64,000 bases of DNA from a virus: the IMG/VR virus record IMGVR_UViG_3300045960_000114, positions 1 to 64,000 of that record, one strand, 5' to 3'. Shown here piece after piece: positions 1 to 7,863 of the stretch (within the stretch, counting starts at the first letter, position 1; every line of letters begins with the position of its first letter). Position numbers and translations under genes: made by a program. A model generated the notes under the pieces. The model had not been told where the DNA came from. It ran no database searches and saw nothing but the letters and a program-made list of their open reading frames with translations.

Positions 1-201
1 CAGGCAGCAATGGCGGCTGGCGGAAACTCTGGCGGAATCAATCTCTTCAACGGGCTTATTGGTGAGATCATCGTTTTCACGTCCCTTCTGAGCGACACGA
101 ACCGCCAACTGGTGGAAGGCTACCTCGCCTGGAAGTGGGGTACGGCAGGAAGCCTGCCTGCTGATCATCCGTTCAAGCTGACCCCGCCGAGAGCGGCATA
201 G
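1..201 (+). CDS. C-terminal end of a LamG/concanavalin-like tail fibre or adhesin (partial)
   Basis: The reading frame is open from the left edge of the window, so only the last 66 codons are seen and the true start lies upstream. The tail contains GEIIVFTSLLSDTNRQLVEG followed by YLAWKWGT and HPF. This is the usual C-terminal strand pattern of LamG/concanavalin-like sugar-binding domains, in which an 'E-I-V-F' strand precedes a helix ending in 'YLAxKWG'. Such domains in phages are normally receptor-binding or fibre tips. The gene sits just upstream of other fibre-like genes. The domain call rests on the pattern alone, because the body of the protein is outside the window. Confidence 0.6.
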   Translation, partial: QAAMAAGGNSGGINLFNGLIGEIIVFTSLLSDTNRQLVEGYLAWKWGTAGSLPADHPFKLTPPRAA

Positions 202-214
202 GAGGCCAGGTACC

Positions 215-994
215 GTGACTCCAATCCAGCTGACAAAACAACAGCTCATCTCCGGACGCGGTGTCATTGACGGTTTGGCCGTGAATCCTGGCGCGGATGC
301 TGACCACGATCTGACGATTTCCGCGGGAGTGACGCGGGATTCTACCGATACGTACATGATGACTTTGCTAAGTCCGCTCACCAAGCAAAGTGACGCTGCG
401 TGGGCGGCAGGCAATAACGCTGGTGGAATGTTCGTCGGCAGCGTGCAAGCGAACACTTATTACCACTGCTTTCTGATTCTCAAGGAAGACGGGACCATCG
501 ACGCGGGATTGGATACGTCGCTTGTCTGTGCCAATCGTCCGGCGGGCTACATCGCGCACCGCCGTATCGCCACGCGTCGAACAAACAATAATGGAGACTG
601 GTTCATCATATGGCAGCTTGGCGATCAGAACCTTTGGCAATATCCGCGCTGGGACGCGCTTGGCGTGACGCTCGGAACCACTCCAACGCTCTTCACGCTT
701 TCCACGCCGCCTGGCGTCAGGGTCTTTCCGATCGCTGCGTTTGTCACCTTCTACAAATATAATTCTACCGTATACGGCGCGGTATATTCGCCGGAGATCA
801 GCGGACCGGGCATTGTTGATCTGCAGACGCACGTTTCTCAGACTACAAACTACAATGCCTGGCCAGTCGCCTTCGGAGCAACTCCGCTGCGAACTAACAC
901 TTCGTCGCAGGTCCTGGCCGGCTCCCAGTATGAAGACTCCCTTTTCTACTTCTGTTCTGCCGGTTACTTTGACCCCCGTGGAAAGGACGAATAA
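215..994 (+). CDS. Putative tail-fibre-associated protein
   Basis: A 259-residue protein starting at GTG, with a strong AGGAGG ribosome binding site about 11 bases upstream. I recognise no catalytic motif. The N-terminus (QQLISGRGVIDGLAVNPGAD, then a run of short polar strands) looks like the beta-rich modules found in phage fibre and appendage proteins. It begins 14 bases after the lectin-like gene and is followed 2 bases later by the next gene, so it belongs to the same fibre operon. The assignment is from context and composition only. Confidence 0.45.
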   Translation: MTPIQLTKQQLISGRGVIDGLAVNPGADADHDLTISAGVTRDSTDTYMMTLLSPLTKQSDAAWAAGNNAGGMFVGSVQANTYYHCFLILKEDGTIDAGLDTSLVCANRPAGYIAHRRIATRRTNNNGDWFIIWQLGDQNLWQYPRWDALGVTLGTTPTLFTLSTPPGVRVFPIAAFVTFYKYNSTVYGAVYSPEISGPGIVDLQTHVSQTTNYNAWPVAFGATPLRTNTSSQVLAGSQYEDSLFYFCSAGYFDPRGKDE

Positions 995-996
995 CC

Positions 997-1521
997 ATGC
1001 CAGAACTTCGCTGGATCAACCGGGACACGCAAGGCCGCGTTCGCGAGACCTTTGCCGTTCCGCAATACGAGGGTCAGGAGTCACTTTTGGAGGGGGATGC
1101 CGAGTTGCTTGAGTTTGAGCAGCGGCTTGCCCACCCTGAACTCAATATGACATTCCCTGACTTTGTCGTGTCTCAGGTCAAGCGGCTCGACAGTCTGGTG
1201 TTGAACTTCGTCTACGAGCGCTACCCGCAGCATCGGCAGATCACGCTGACCAAGCTTTTGACTGACGCGCGGCTGGCCGGCAAGGCGGAAGCTGTCGCAT
1301 ACCTGCAGCAGTTGGATGACTGGCTGAAGACGGTCTTCGGGGCTTATTACCAGCTTGAGGACCAGATCAAGGCCATTGCGGAGAACGAGGGGCTTACCGT
1401 CGCAGAGCGGCAGGCGCAGATACTGGCAGTAGTTGCAGCGGCTCGGGCTACCGTACTTGAGCCCCTGGGAACCACCGACCCCCAGACCACGATCCGGCGA
1501 AGCCTTGAGTTGTTGGCGTAG
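997..1521 (+). CDS. Hypothetical protein, possibly a fibre assembly chaperone
   Basis: A 174-residue acidic, largely helical protein. The N-terminus is a short beta-like 'RWINRDTQGRVRETFAV' segment and the rest is predicted helix rich in Leu, Glu and Gln. A small helical protein encoded directly after a fibre gene is the usual place for a fibre-assembly chaperone, but there is no motif I can name, so this is inference. It follows the upstream stop by two bases. The downstream intergenic region contains a small hairpin at 1533-1553. Confidence 0.4.
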   Translation: MPELRWINRDTQGRVRETFAVPQYEGQESLLEGDAELLEFEQRLAHPELNMTFPDFVVSQVKRLDSLVLNFVYERYPQHRQITLTKLLTDARLAGKAEAVAYLQQLDDWLKTVFGAYYQLEDQIKAIAENEGLTVAERQAQILAVVAAARATVLEPLGTTDPQTTIRRSLELLA

Positions 1522-1532
1522 GTGTTGTCAAT

Positions 1533-1553
1533 AAGTCTGGAGGGTACAGACTT
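1533..1553 (+). terminator. Small hairpin in the intergenic gap after 1521
   Basis: A perfect 7-bp stem, AAGTCTG paired with CAGACTT, separated by a 7-base loop. There is no T-tract after it, so it is at best a weak terminator or an RNA-processing signal within the fibre operon. Confidence 0.3.
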
Positions 1554-1617
1554 GAAGCTGTTGTTGATCCGACTACGCTGTTTTCTGGCAGGCTGAACCA
1601 TCACGAGGAGAAGGACC

Positions 1618-1968
1618 ATGCTGATTGATGACGTTACACTGGCCGACACCCTGGAGAGGCGCGACCGTAACTGGTTGATCCGCATTTACAGCGAGCTGGA
1701 ACGGAAAGGCGATGTCGGCATCGAGTGCCATCGCGAAGTCGTTCTGGTGAAGAATGGCGCGAAGTGGGATACAGGTGGCGAGCACGGCGAGCGCCAGTAC
1801 ATGGTCTACAAGAAGCTCAGCGAGATCATGATGGACACGGTCACGCTGCCTCCGGAAGCCGGGGGTATCACGCTGACAGCCGGGCAGATCGCGTTGGCGC
1901 TGGAGATGCTGTCCGACAAGTACGCGGAGATCCCGGAAGAGCCTACCTCATCGTCAGCCGGCGCGTAG
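1618..1968 (+). CDS. Hypothetical protein in fibre region
   Basis: A 116-residue protein with a good ribosome binding site (GAGGAGAAGG). It is mixed alpha/beta, has no transmembrane segment and has no motif I recognise. It ends in the short serine tail PTSSSAGA, which resembles the serine linkers seen in several tail proteins elsewhere in the window. It lies between the putative fibre chaperone and the PKD/BspA-repeat protein. A role in fibre attachment or assembly would be a guess from position. Confidence 0.5.
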   Translation: MLIDDVTLADTLERRDRNWLIRIYSELERKGDVGIECHREVVLVKNGAKWDTGGEHGERQYMVYKKLSEIMMDTVTLPPEAGGITLTAGQIALALEMLSDKYAEIPEEPTSSSAGA

Positions 1969-2012
1969 GACCAGCGCCAGGCGTGCGGTAGCGGGGATGG
2001 AGGGTCTTGGGG

Positions 2013-2975
2013 ATGTCTCGCTTCAAGGTGAGGGGTCAGGTTCCCTTTTTACTGACAGTTGATACGACCCTGGAAGGTTCGGTCAGCTCGCCCCCGGATA
2101 CCTTCGTCCTGCCTCTGCCTGGGACTGGTGATTACGACTACCAGGTCTACTGGGGTGATGGCTCTTCGGAGCATCACACGGAAAACACGAGCCAGACGCA
2201 CGTCTACGGGTCGCCGGGAACGTACACGATCACGATCACGGGCAAGTTCCCTCAGATCTATTTTAATTACACAGGAGATTGTCAAAAGCCGATCAAAGTG
2301 CAGTTGGGGGATGTTGGTTGGCTGTCGATGGAGCGTGCGTTTTTAGGTTGTACGAATCTGCGTTCGGTCACGGGATTGTCAAACACAGCAAAGGTTACGA
2401 ATTTTCAAAACGCGTGGTCTTCCTGCTACCTTCTGAGTAGATTCGATCGGATTAATACCTCTGCCGGATTGAACTTTTATGGTGCATGGTCCTATTGTTT
2501 CAGTCTGACAAGTTTTCCGTTGATTGATGTGTCAAACGGAACGATATTTTCCTACGCGTGGGCTCAGTGTTCGGGTCTGACGTCGTTCCCGCTTCTTAAT
2601 ACCTCGTCAGGGCTATCTTTTGACTACGCGTGGCTGCAGTGTACTGGTTTGACGTCTTTCCCGGCTATAAATACGTCGGCAGGTCAGGATTTCTCCTACA
2701 CGTGGAACGGCTGCACTGGTCTGAATGGATACAATTTCCCAACACTCAATTTGCGAAACATCCTGAGCAACACGACCAATGGCGCCAACTGTTTTGGTGG
2801 CGTGACTCTTTCCACCGCGTCTTACAGCGCATTGCTCATCGACATGGCGCTAGGCACAACGACGAATGTCACATTCAGTGGCGGCAACAGCAAGTACAAC
2901 GCCGGGGCAGTGGCTGCGCGGAATACACTGACTGCGACGCGGTCGTGGACCGTTACGGATGGTGGATTAGGCTAG
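2013..2975 (+). CDS. PKD-like plus BspA/DUF285-type repeat protein, putative adhesin
   Basis: I start at ATG 2013, with GGAGGG upstream, rather than TTG 2007. Residues about 20-80 form a PKD-like immunoglobulin fold; the signature is YWGDGSSEHHT followed by THVYGSPGTYTITI. Residues about 100-250 are a chain of leucine-rich-like repeats of the DUF285/BspA kind, each built around 'AW..C.(S/G)LTSFP.(I/L).(T/V)S.G'. At least five copies are visible. Proteins of this layout are usually surface adhesins, and in a phage fibre cluster they are likely receptor-binding or virion decoration proteins. The repeat region is more AT-rich than its neighbours, which hints at horizontal acquisition. It ends 27 bases before the oppositely oriented sugar operon. 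Confidence 0.65.
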   Translation: MSRFKVRGQVPFLLTVDTTLEGSVSSPPDTFVLPLPGTGDYDYQVYWGDGSSEHHTENTSQTHVYGSPGTYTITITGKFPQIYFNYTGDCQKPIKVQLGDVGWLSMERAFLGCTNLRSVTGLSNTAKVTNFQNAWSSCYLLSRFDRINTSAGLNFYGAWSYCFSLTSFPLIDVSNGTIFSYAWAQCSGLTSFPLLNTSSGLSFDYAWLQCTGLTSFPAINTSAGQDFSYTWNGCTGLNGYNFPTLNLRNILSNTTNGANCFGGVTLSTASYSALLIDMALGTTTNVTFSGGNSKYNAGAVAARNTLTATRSWTVTDGGLG

Positions 2976-3002
2976 GAGTCAGTGGCCGCAACAGCTAGCG
3001 GA

Positions 3003-3683
3003 CTATTTTGTAAGTCTCAGACAAGCTACCACGAACTGCTGTCCGCCCAGCTTGAATGTCAGCGCCGTCTGCGGTACTGGTTTTACTTCTACCCCCAGCG
3101 CCCGCATCAGCTCAGGGAAAATTGACATGTCCACCTGATTGGCTTTGTCGAAGCACACATCCATCGTGATGAGCACGTTGCCCTTAGACACGCGGACGAG
3201 GCTCCGGATGGCTGGTAGGACTTCCGGCTTGGGCAGGTGTTCAAGCACTGACACACAGATACTGGTTCCGAATGTATTTTCCGGGAAGGTCAACTTGGTC
3301 AGGCTCATCTGTACCGACTGCGGTTTGTTCGCTTCGGTTATTTCCAGCATTCCAGATGCTTGTGCCCACATCTTCTTCGGGTTCCGCTTGTTGATCCAGT
3401 CCACGGCGGACTGGTCTATATCGATTGAGGTTGTCGGGATGTTGGATCGTGACAGCATGAACTGGATGGCTGTAGCACCTGAGCCAGCGTCCAGTACGGA
3501 GCTGGTATCTGCGGTCTGGAGCTGAGACATGATCCACGGGTACTCGAAGCGCCTCGACCAGTGCAGGGAGTCATGGATGGGCGTCTGCAGTTCCGTTTCC
3601 AGGTCGTAGAGCGCCTGCGTGTAGTGGTGGAAGTCTTGCTCGATCAGGCGGCTCAGGTCGGCCCATTCCATCGTCCCAGTCAT
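3003..3683 (-). CDS. Class I SAM-dependent methyltransferase
   Basis: A 226-residue protein and the last gene of the minus-strand operon. I take ATG 3683, which has AAGGAGAAAGCC in front of it; a GTG at 3743 is a weaker alternative. The SAM-binding motif I is VLDAGSGATAIQF, followed by an acidic post-motif (TSIDID) and a motif II-like strand (FGTSICVSVLEHL). Enzymes with the V-LEH motif methylate small molecules, sugars or lipids. The substrate here is unknown. Because all its operon partners are glycosyl- or methyltransferases, methylation of a glycan is the most economical guess. Confidence 0.8.
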   Translation of the reverse strand: MTGTMEWADLSRLIEQDFHHYTQALYDLETELQTPIHDSLHWSRRFEYPWIMSQLQTADTSSVLDAGSGATAIQFMLSRSNIPTTSIDIDQSAVDWINKRNPKKMWAQASGMLEITEANKPQSVQMSLTKLTFPENTFGTSICVSVLEHLPKPEVLPAIRSLVRVSKGNVLITMDVCFDKANQVDMSIFPELMRALGVEVKPVPQTALTFKLGGQQFVVACLRLTK

Positions 3684-3788
3684 GGCTTTCTCCTTAAATG
3701 TCTCGCCCAAGTATACGTGGCCGGGCGCTGGCTTCAATCCCACCCCTGGCCGTAGATTCTGTGCGGTCCTTACAGACTTTGCTGGCGC

Positions 3789-4631
3789 CTATCTTATCGG
3801 GTTCCACTTTGTGCAGGTGCAGCTATCACAGATCGGCAGGGCTTTGCGGTTGCCAATCTTCTGCATCTCCCTGACTCTGGCCAGCTCCGGCCCGTTCCAG
3901 ATCTCCATGATGGTATTCTTGTTCGTGTCGCCTACCAGCAACTCCCCGTTGGGGTCCATACAGCAACAGCACACCCGGCCATCCCACATGACGATCAGAC
4001 ACTGGAATGGCTCCGAACAGATCTCAATGGTCGGGAATGAGCGGTGCCACCCGTGTGAGCGGTTCAGGGAGATGTCATGTGCGAAGACTACCGGCCCCCA
4101 TTTGACTTCCATCTCGGTCAGTTCGAGCGGCGACATGAACAGGGAGTTGCTTGTGGTGCCCAGGCAGACATTGACGTCAGGGCGCAAGGCATGCAGCCGC
4201 TTGAAGGCACGCTCGACGTTGTGGAAGTCCGCCTCAGACAAGCCGAGCAGCGCCTTGTAGGTCTCAGCGCGAGCCGCGTAGAGTGAGAAGCTGACGTAGT
4301 GCAGGTTCTTGATGGTGGCCAGCGCGTCAACTGCAGTATCAGTCAGCTTGCTCCCGTTCGTCGGGATGCTGATCGGACACTTCGGCAGCTTCTCTTCCAT
4401 GTACTTCAGGATGAGATACCAGTCCGGGTTGGCGAAGAACTCCCCGTAATGGACCGGGCTGATCTCCACCGGTTCATCCCAGGTGGCGATCTCGTCCACC
4501 AGCTTCCTGAACAGGGCCAAGTCCATCTTGCCCTTGGGGCGGACCATCTTCGGGTACCCGCAGAACGTGCACTTGGCGTTGCAGTAGGAGAAGGTGTCTA
4601 GGTGAACGGAGGGGTACTTGGTGGGGTTCAT
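3789..4631 (-). CDS. Radical SAM protein with C-terminal SPASM-like domain
   Basis: A 280-residue protein. Residues 17-24 contain the radical SAM cluster motif CNAKCTFC (C-x3-C-x2-C), preceded by a beta strand (VHLDTFSY), and the barrel continues with ISIPTNGSKL. The C-terminal third has the layout of a SPASM domain: ICSEPFQCLIVMWDGRVCCCC, then GDTNKNTIMEIWN, then ICDSCTC, giving several candidate auxiliary-cluster cysteines. SPASM proteins modify peptides, sugars or other substrates by radical chemistry. The start codon overlaps the upstream stop by 4 bases. A radical SAM/SPASM enzyme inside a phage glycosyltransferase operon is unusual. The substrate cannot be read from sequence. Confidence 0.85.
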   Translation of the reverse strand: MNPTKYPSVHLDTFSYCNAKCTFCGYPKMVRPKGKMDLALFRKLVDEIATWDEPVEISPVHYGEFFANPDWYLILKYMEEKLPKCPISIPTNGSKLTDTAVDALATIKNLHYVSFSLYAARAETYKALLGLSEADFHNVERAFKRLHALRPDVNVCLGTTSNSLFMSPLELTEMEVKWGPVVFAHDISLNRSHGWHRSFPTIEICSEPFQCLIVMWDGRVCCCCMDPNGELLVGDTNKNTIMEIWNGPELARVREMQKIGNRKALPICDSCTCTKWNPIR

Positions 4632-5023
4632 TTACCTGCCTCCGTGATCACCTTAGCACAGGGTTTGCAAACCCATATCTCGCCTGTGTAGCTTTCTGGG
4701 TTTGGAGTCGCCTCAACACTACAACGCCCACCCGGTTCGGTCCTTGGCGGCCAGCCATGCTGATCCAGCGGCCTTTTGTACCGAAGCGCTATCGCCTCGT
4801 CTTTGTCGAACCATTGTCGACAGACGCAGCACCACACACCTTTCGGTTCTTGAGCTGCCTGTTTCGGTTCTTGAGCCGTTGAGGGTTCCTCTTGCCACGG
4901 CTTCTTTGGCAGACCGCACACATCACAAAACGCGCCCGGCTTGACGTACCAGTCCATACAAGCCCAGCACAGCTCGCCGCCATCTCGAAAGCGTAGTTTG
5001 CCGCGCCACAATTCTTCGCTCAT
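4628..5023 (-). CDS. Small multi-CxxC zinc-finger protein
   Basis: A 131-residue protein with four Cys pairs: LCWAC near residue 20, FCDVCG near 33, WCCVC near 65 and VCKPC near 121. The spacing suggests two zinc-ribbon-like knuckles separated by a Gln/Glu/Pro-rich linker. There is no catalytic motif. It overlaps both neighbours by 4 bases (ATGA), so it is translationally coupled to the radical SAM gene and to the methyltransferase upstream. It may be an adaptor or scaffold for the operon's enzymes. The next-but-one gene, a glycosyltransferase, also carries a zinc-knuckle tail. Confidence 0.6.
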   Translation of the reverse strand: MSEELWRGKLRFRDGGELCWACMDWYVKPGAFCDVCGLPKKPWQEEPSTAQEPKQAAQEPKGVWCCVCRQWFDKDEAIALRYKRPLDQHGWPPRTEPGGRCSVEATPNPESYTGEIWVCKPCAKVITEAGK

Positions 5024-5487
5024 TTGCGTGCCTCAATGATCATGTCCGTAATGAAGTCAGGGTTGATCGGGCGTGTCGACACCCCGCTGAAGCCTGTATC
5101 ACGAAACAGCTTGATGGCGTAGTCCGGGGAGAACCCGCACCGGTGGGTGTTCTCCGGGTAGTCCTGGCCGCCAAAGAGCATGCCGACCAGGTCGTCGTTC
5201 CACTCCTTCGTCTCGACCAGCCTGCGGCACTGCTCCAGCAGGTTGGCCGTGATGACTACGCAGGTGCCGCCCGGCTTCAGGATGCGGTACAGTTCCCCGA
5301 TGAACGGCTTCACCTGGCGCCAGCCGATGTGCTCGATGGCGTAGGCCGAGTAGACGTGCTCGTAGGAGTCGTTCGACAGGGGCAGGGGCTTTTCCAGGTC
5401 GGCCACGATGTCCACGGTCGGACCGGGACGGATGTCCAGGTTAGGCCGGTACCGCGGGTTGGTGCCGCCGCCGATTTCGATGATCAT
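5020..5487 (-). CDS. Short class I SAM methyltransferase
   Basis: A 155-residue minimal Rossmann methyltransferase. It has a very N-terminal motif I (IIEIGGGTNPRYRPN) and an acidic residue in the next strand (VDIVADLEKPLP). The motif near YSAYAIEHIG and the YRILKPGGTCVVIT strand are typical of family-11-type small-molecule methyltransferases. It lacks the cap region of larger relatives. The ATGA overlaps on both sides indicate tight co-translation in the sugar operon. The substrate is unknown, and a sugar-linked acceptor is inferred from context. Confidence 0.8.
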   Translation of the reverse strand: MIIEIGGGTNPRYRPNLDIRPGPTVDIVADLEKPLPLSNDSYEHVYSAYAIEHIGWRQVKPFIGELYRILKPGGTCVVITANLLEQCRRLVETKEWNDDLVGMLFGGQDYPENTHRCGFSPDYAIKLFRDTGFSGVSTRPINPDFITDMIIEARK

Positions 5488-6761
5488 GCCAGAAGTTCTC
5501 CTTCACCTTTACAGTCTGGGCAGACACCAGCACCATGACAGACATCGCACTTGTCCGTGCGCCCTTTACATATGGGGCAGGCGCCAAGACCAAAGCAGGA
5601 GTAGCACTTTGCTTTCGCTGGCTCTTTGAGTTCGAACTTCGAACCCAGCAGGCTCTGCCAGACCGCCTGGTACTGCGGCCAGATCTTGTCCCAGGTGTAC
5701 TTCTTGGCGGTTTCCTGAGCCTGCTGCGCCATGGCGAGGAATACATCTCCATGACTTGTCTCGTCCGGCGCCGGTTCGTAGGTGAACCAGTTGTATGCTT
5801 GCTGTATCGTTTCACATAGTGCATTAACGTCGCGCTTTGGAAAGACGTATCCGTCCGCGCCTTGACTGATTACGTTGGAGGCGCCAGCACCGTCCGAGAC
5901 GATCACCGGGCGCCCACGCGCCATGGCCTCCAGCACCTCGATCCCGAAGCCTTCTGTCACGCTTGGCTGTACATATACGGAGATGCTGTCGTAGAAGGCG
6001 TTGACGTCCTTCACCCAGCCCAGGAACTCCACCTCGCCGCGCCCGCCGACGCTCTGCCAGACGGGTGCCATCTGCTCAATTCCGCGCCCGGCCATTACCA
6101 GGCGGCAGTTGGGCAGGTTCAGCTTCGACCAGGCTTCCAGCAGGTAGCGCAACCCTTTGTCCGGCCCGCACTGGCCCAGGTAGCCGACGGTGAACTTCTG
6201 GGGCAGGGGGGCAGGTGTACCAATCGGCCCGGGGATGCCGTGCGGGATGACGATCGGGTCGCGCACGCCGTAGCGCTTCACGATCTCGGCGCTCTGGGTA
6301 GAGGGGCAGATCACCTTGTCGGCCATCAGCTGGCCTTCCACGTAGGTCATGAACAGTGTGCGGTTGACCAGGTGCGGGAAGTCGTAGGCCATACCGTACT
6401 TGGCAAACTCTTCCGCACTCAGCTGCATGTCGTGGGCAGCGATCGTCTGAGTGATTTTTGCGCCGTCGGCCTTCAGTCGCCAGATTGTCTTACTGAACAT
6501 GCCTGAGTAGAAGTGGGCCAGCTTGAACTTCCCCGCCTGCATGTGGTTCAACACCAGCGAATCAGCGATGTAATCCTGCACGTACGGATTGTTAGGCAGC
6601 CTTACATGGGATGGATCGAGATTGGAACCGTCGAAGCAAAGTACCTCCTCCTCTTTCGCCGCCCTAGCGAAATCTTCCAGTGCCTTAAGCTCGTTCAAGG
6701 TGACGACGCCGCCGCCGGTCTCGGTGCCGATCTTGTCGGCTGTGCAGAACAGGTTTCTCAT
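5484..6761 (-). CDS. GT4-type glycosyltransferase fused to a DnaJ-type zinc-finger tail
   Basis: A 425-residue protein. Residues about 170-330 carry the GT-B/GT4 C-terminal domain: FTVGYLGQCGPDKGLRYLLE, then EGFGIEVLEAMARGRPVIVS, with the E-x7-E nucleotide-sugar motif and a loop around GASNVI. The last 45 residues contain four CxxC units in the DnaJ-like spacing CYSCFGLG, CPICKG, CDVCHGAG and CPDCKGEG. DnaJ zinc fingers bind zinc and unfolded protein; on a glycosyltransferase they could recruit a protein acceptor, which is inference. The gene starts with ATG overlapping the stop of the 40-residue gene upstream and has a GGAAGAGG ribosome site. I do not know this fusion from standard families. 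Confidence 0.85.
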   Translation of the reverse strand: MRNLFCTADKIGTETGGGVVTLNELKALEDFARAAKEEEVLCFDGSNLDPSHVRLPNNPYVQDYIADSLVLNHMQAGKFKLAHFYSGMFSKTIWRLKADGAKITQTIAAHDMQLSAEEFAKYGMAYDFPHLVNRTLFMTYVEGQLMADKVICPSTQSAEIVKRYGVRDPIVIPHGIPGPIGTPAPLPQKFTVGYLGQCGPDKGLRYLLEAWSKLNLPNCRLVMAGRGIEQMAPVWQSVGGRGEVEFLGWVKDVNAFYDSISVYVQPSVTEGFGIEVLEAMARGRPVIVSDGAGASNVISQGADGYVFPKRDVNALCETIQQAYNWFTYEPAPDETSHGDVFLAMAQQAQETAKKYTWDKIWPQYQAVWQSLLGSKFELKEPAKAKCYSCFGLGACPICKGRTDKCDVCHGAGVCPDCKGEGELLA

Positions 6762-6880
6762 GACCTCTTCCTTTCAACCTTCAGGACCAGCGTGATGGTT
6801 TTAGTCGTAGGGCCATCCATCACAAAACCTTTGAGGTGCTTCTTCGCCAGCTTTCTGATCTTTCTCAGCTGTTCGGTCAT
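6758..6880 (-). CDS. Small 40-residue basic protein
   Basis: A short ORF found between two recognised genes. The ATG at 6880 overlaps the stop of the upstream methyltransferase (ATGA), and its TGA overlaps the start of the glycosyltransferase. The product begins MTEQLRKIRKLAKKHLKG and ends VLKVERKRS, giving a basic amphipathic helix and then a beta-like stretch. Both overlaps follow exactly the 4-base pattern of the rest of the operon, which is the main reason to believe it is translated. No function can be assigned. Confidence 0.6.
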   Translation of the reverse strand: MTEQLRKIRKLAKKHLKGFVMDGPTTKTITLVLKVERKRS

Positions 6881-7656
6881 GGCTTTCTCCACTTCAGCAT
6901 GATGAAGTCAGGATCGTCTTCCGAGACGTCCGGAGAAACGCCCGTGACATCCTTGACCAGCTTGACTAGCTCATCCAGCGTGTAGATCTTCAGGTGCCAG
7001 GGATCGGGGTTGCTCAGCCCGTACCGGCCCGTGGCTGACGGCGTGCAGAGGAAGGCCGTGCCGCCTGGTATCCTTTTCTTGTCCATCGTGCCGTCTGCAA
7101 CCTTGACCTTGTTCAATATTTCATCGTCACACGCGCCGGCATTCAAGGCGACATCACGACCGGGTGCCAGGAGCGAATGGATCTTCTTGATCAACTCGAC
7201 GCCCTCTTCGGGCAGGAAGTGCTCAATGACCTCAAAGCAGACGATGGCATCCCACGGGACGGAAAACAGTCCCACGTGCCCAGGACTACCCGGCTTAGCT
7301 ACGATATTCCGTAGTTGTTCGTCGGCGTCTTCCCAGCCTTTTACTTCGTATAGCGCTTTGTCCGCGTTGGTGCGCTTCTTAACCAAGCTCTTGGCGTGCT
7401 CGATGCTGAACTCGCAGGGGTCTACCCCGAACAACTTCGTCACGTATGGCTCATCCACCATCCAACGGGTGATGAAACCGGACTCGCAGCCGATATCCAG
7501 CACAGTCGCAGGCTTGATCCTGGGCATCTCCCGGAAGAGCCACAGCACGCGCTCCAGGTTGCGGGCTTCGCGGTCCGTGGTGGGCGGGTGACGGTGTTTG
7601 GAGTAAAGCGCACGGCGCTCGGCCATCGTCATGTCTTTGGGTAGTTTGTCAGACAT
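6877..7656 (-). CDS. Class I SAM-dependent methyltransferase
   Basis: A 259-residue protein started at ATG 7656, which has GGTGAGGAG upstream. Motif I is TVLDIGCESGFITRW, the ribose-binding acidic residue follows in LFGVDPCEFS, and motif II is WDAIVCFEVIEHFLPEEG. This layout matches UbiG/family-23-like methyltransferases acting on small molecules or sugars. Residues about 185-215 form an insertion that includes KKRIPGGTAFLCTPS. It is one of three methyltransferases in this operon. Its stop overlaps the start of the 40-residue gene. Confidence 0.8.
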   Translation of the reverse strand: MSDKLPKDMTMAERRALYSKHRHPPTTDREARNLERVLWLFREMPRIKPATVLDIGCESGFITRWMVDEPYVTKLFGVDPCEFSIEHAKSLVKKRTNADKALYEVKGWEDADEQLRNIVAKPGSPGHVGLFSVPWDAIVCFEVIEHFLPEEGVELIKKIHSLLAPGRDVALNAGACDDEILNKVKVADGTMDKKRIPGGTAFLCTPSATGRYGLSNPDPWHLKIYTLDELVKLVKDVTGVSPDVSEDDPDFIMLKWRKP

Positions 7657-7667
7657 TCCAGTTCTCC

Positions 7668-7853
7668 TCACCGAATCGAAGCACGTATTTCTGCTTCAGT
7701 CCTCTTCCTCAGCTCCTCAAGGACGCGCTCTTTCTGCTCCTTCGTTTCTTTCTCTATCCGCAGAAGCTCGGTCCGGTCCTTCCGTACGGTCAGCCAAATG
7801 GCGAGGGCGCCCCCTATGGCGCCGCCAATGATACTGAAGACGATGGTCAGCAT
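7668..7853 (-). CDS. Small single-pass membrane protein with charged helix
   Basis: A 61-residue protein. Residues 1-22 (MLTIVFSIIGGAIGGALAIW) form a hydrophobic transmembrane helix with GGAIGGA packing motifs. The rest is a highly charged helix (KDRTELLRIEKETKEQKERV...) likely to form a coiled coil. A ribosome site (GAGGAGAGG) precedes the ATG. The shape resembles small i-spanin-like or membrane anchor proteins, but its place inside the sugar operon favours a membrane anchor for the glycosyltransferases. Both are inference. Confidence 0.6.
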   Translation of the reverse strand: MLTIVFSIIGGAIGGALAIWLTVRKDRTELLRIEKETKEQKERVLEELRKRTEAEIRASIR

Positions 7854-7863
7854 TATCCTCTCC

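Noticed and set aside
2976-3002. Bidirectional terminator between the convergent genes
   Set aside because: Only a 4-bp stem (CCGC with GCGG) and a weak T stretch are visible, too little to claim.
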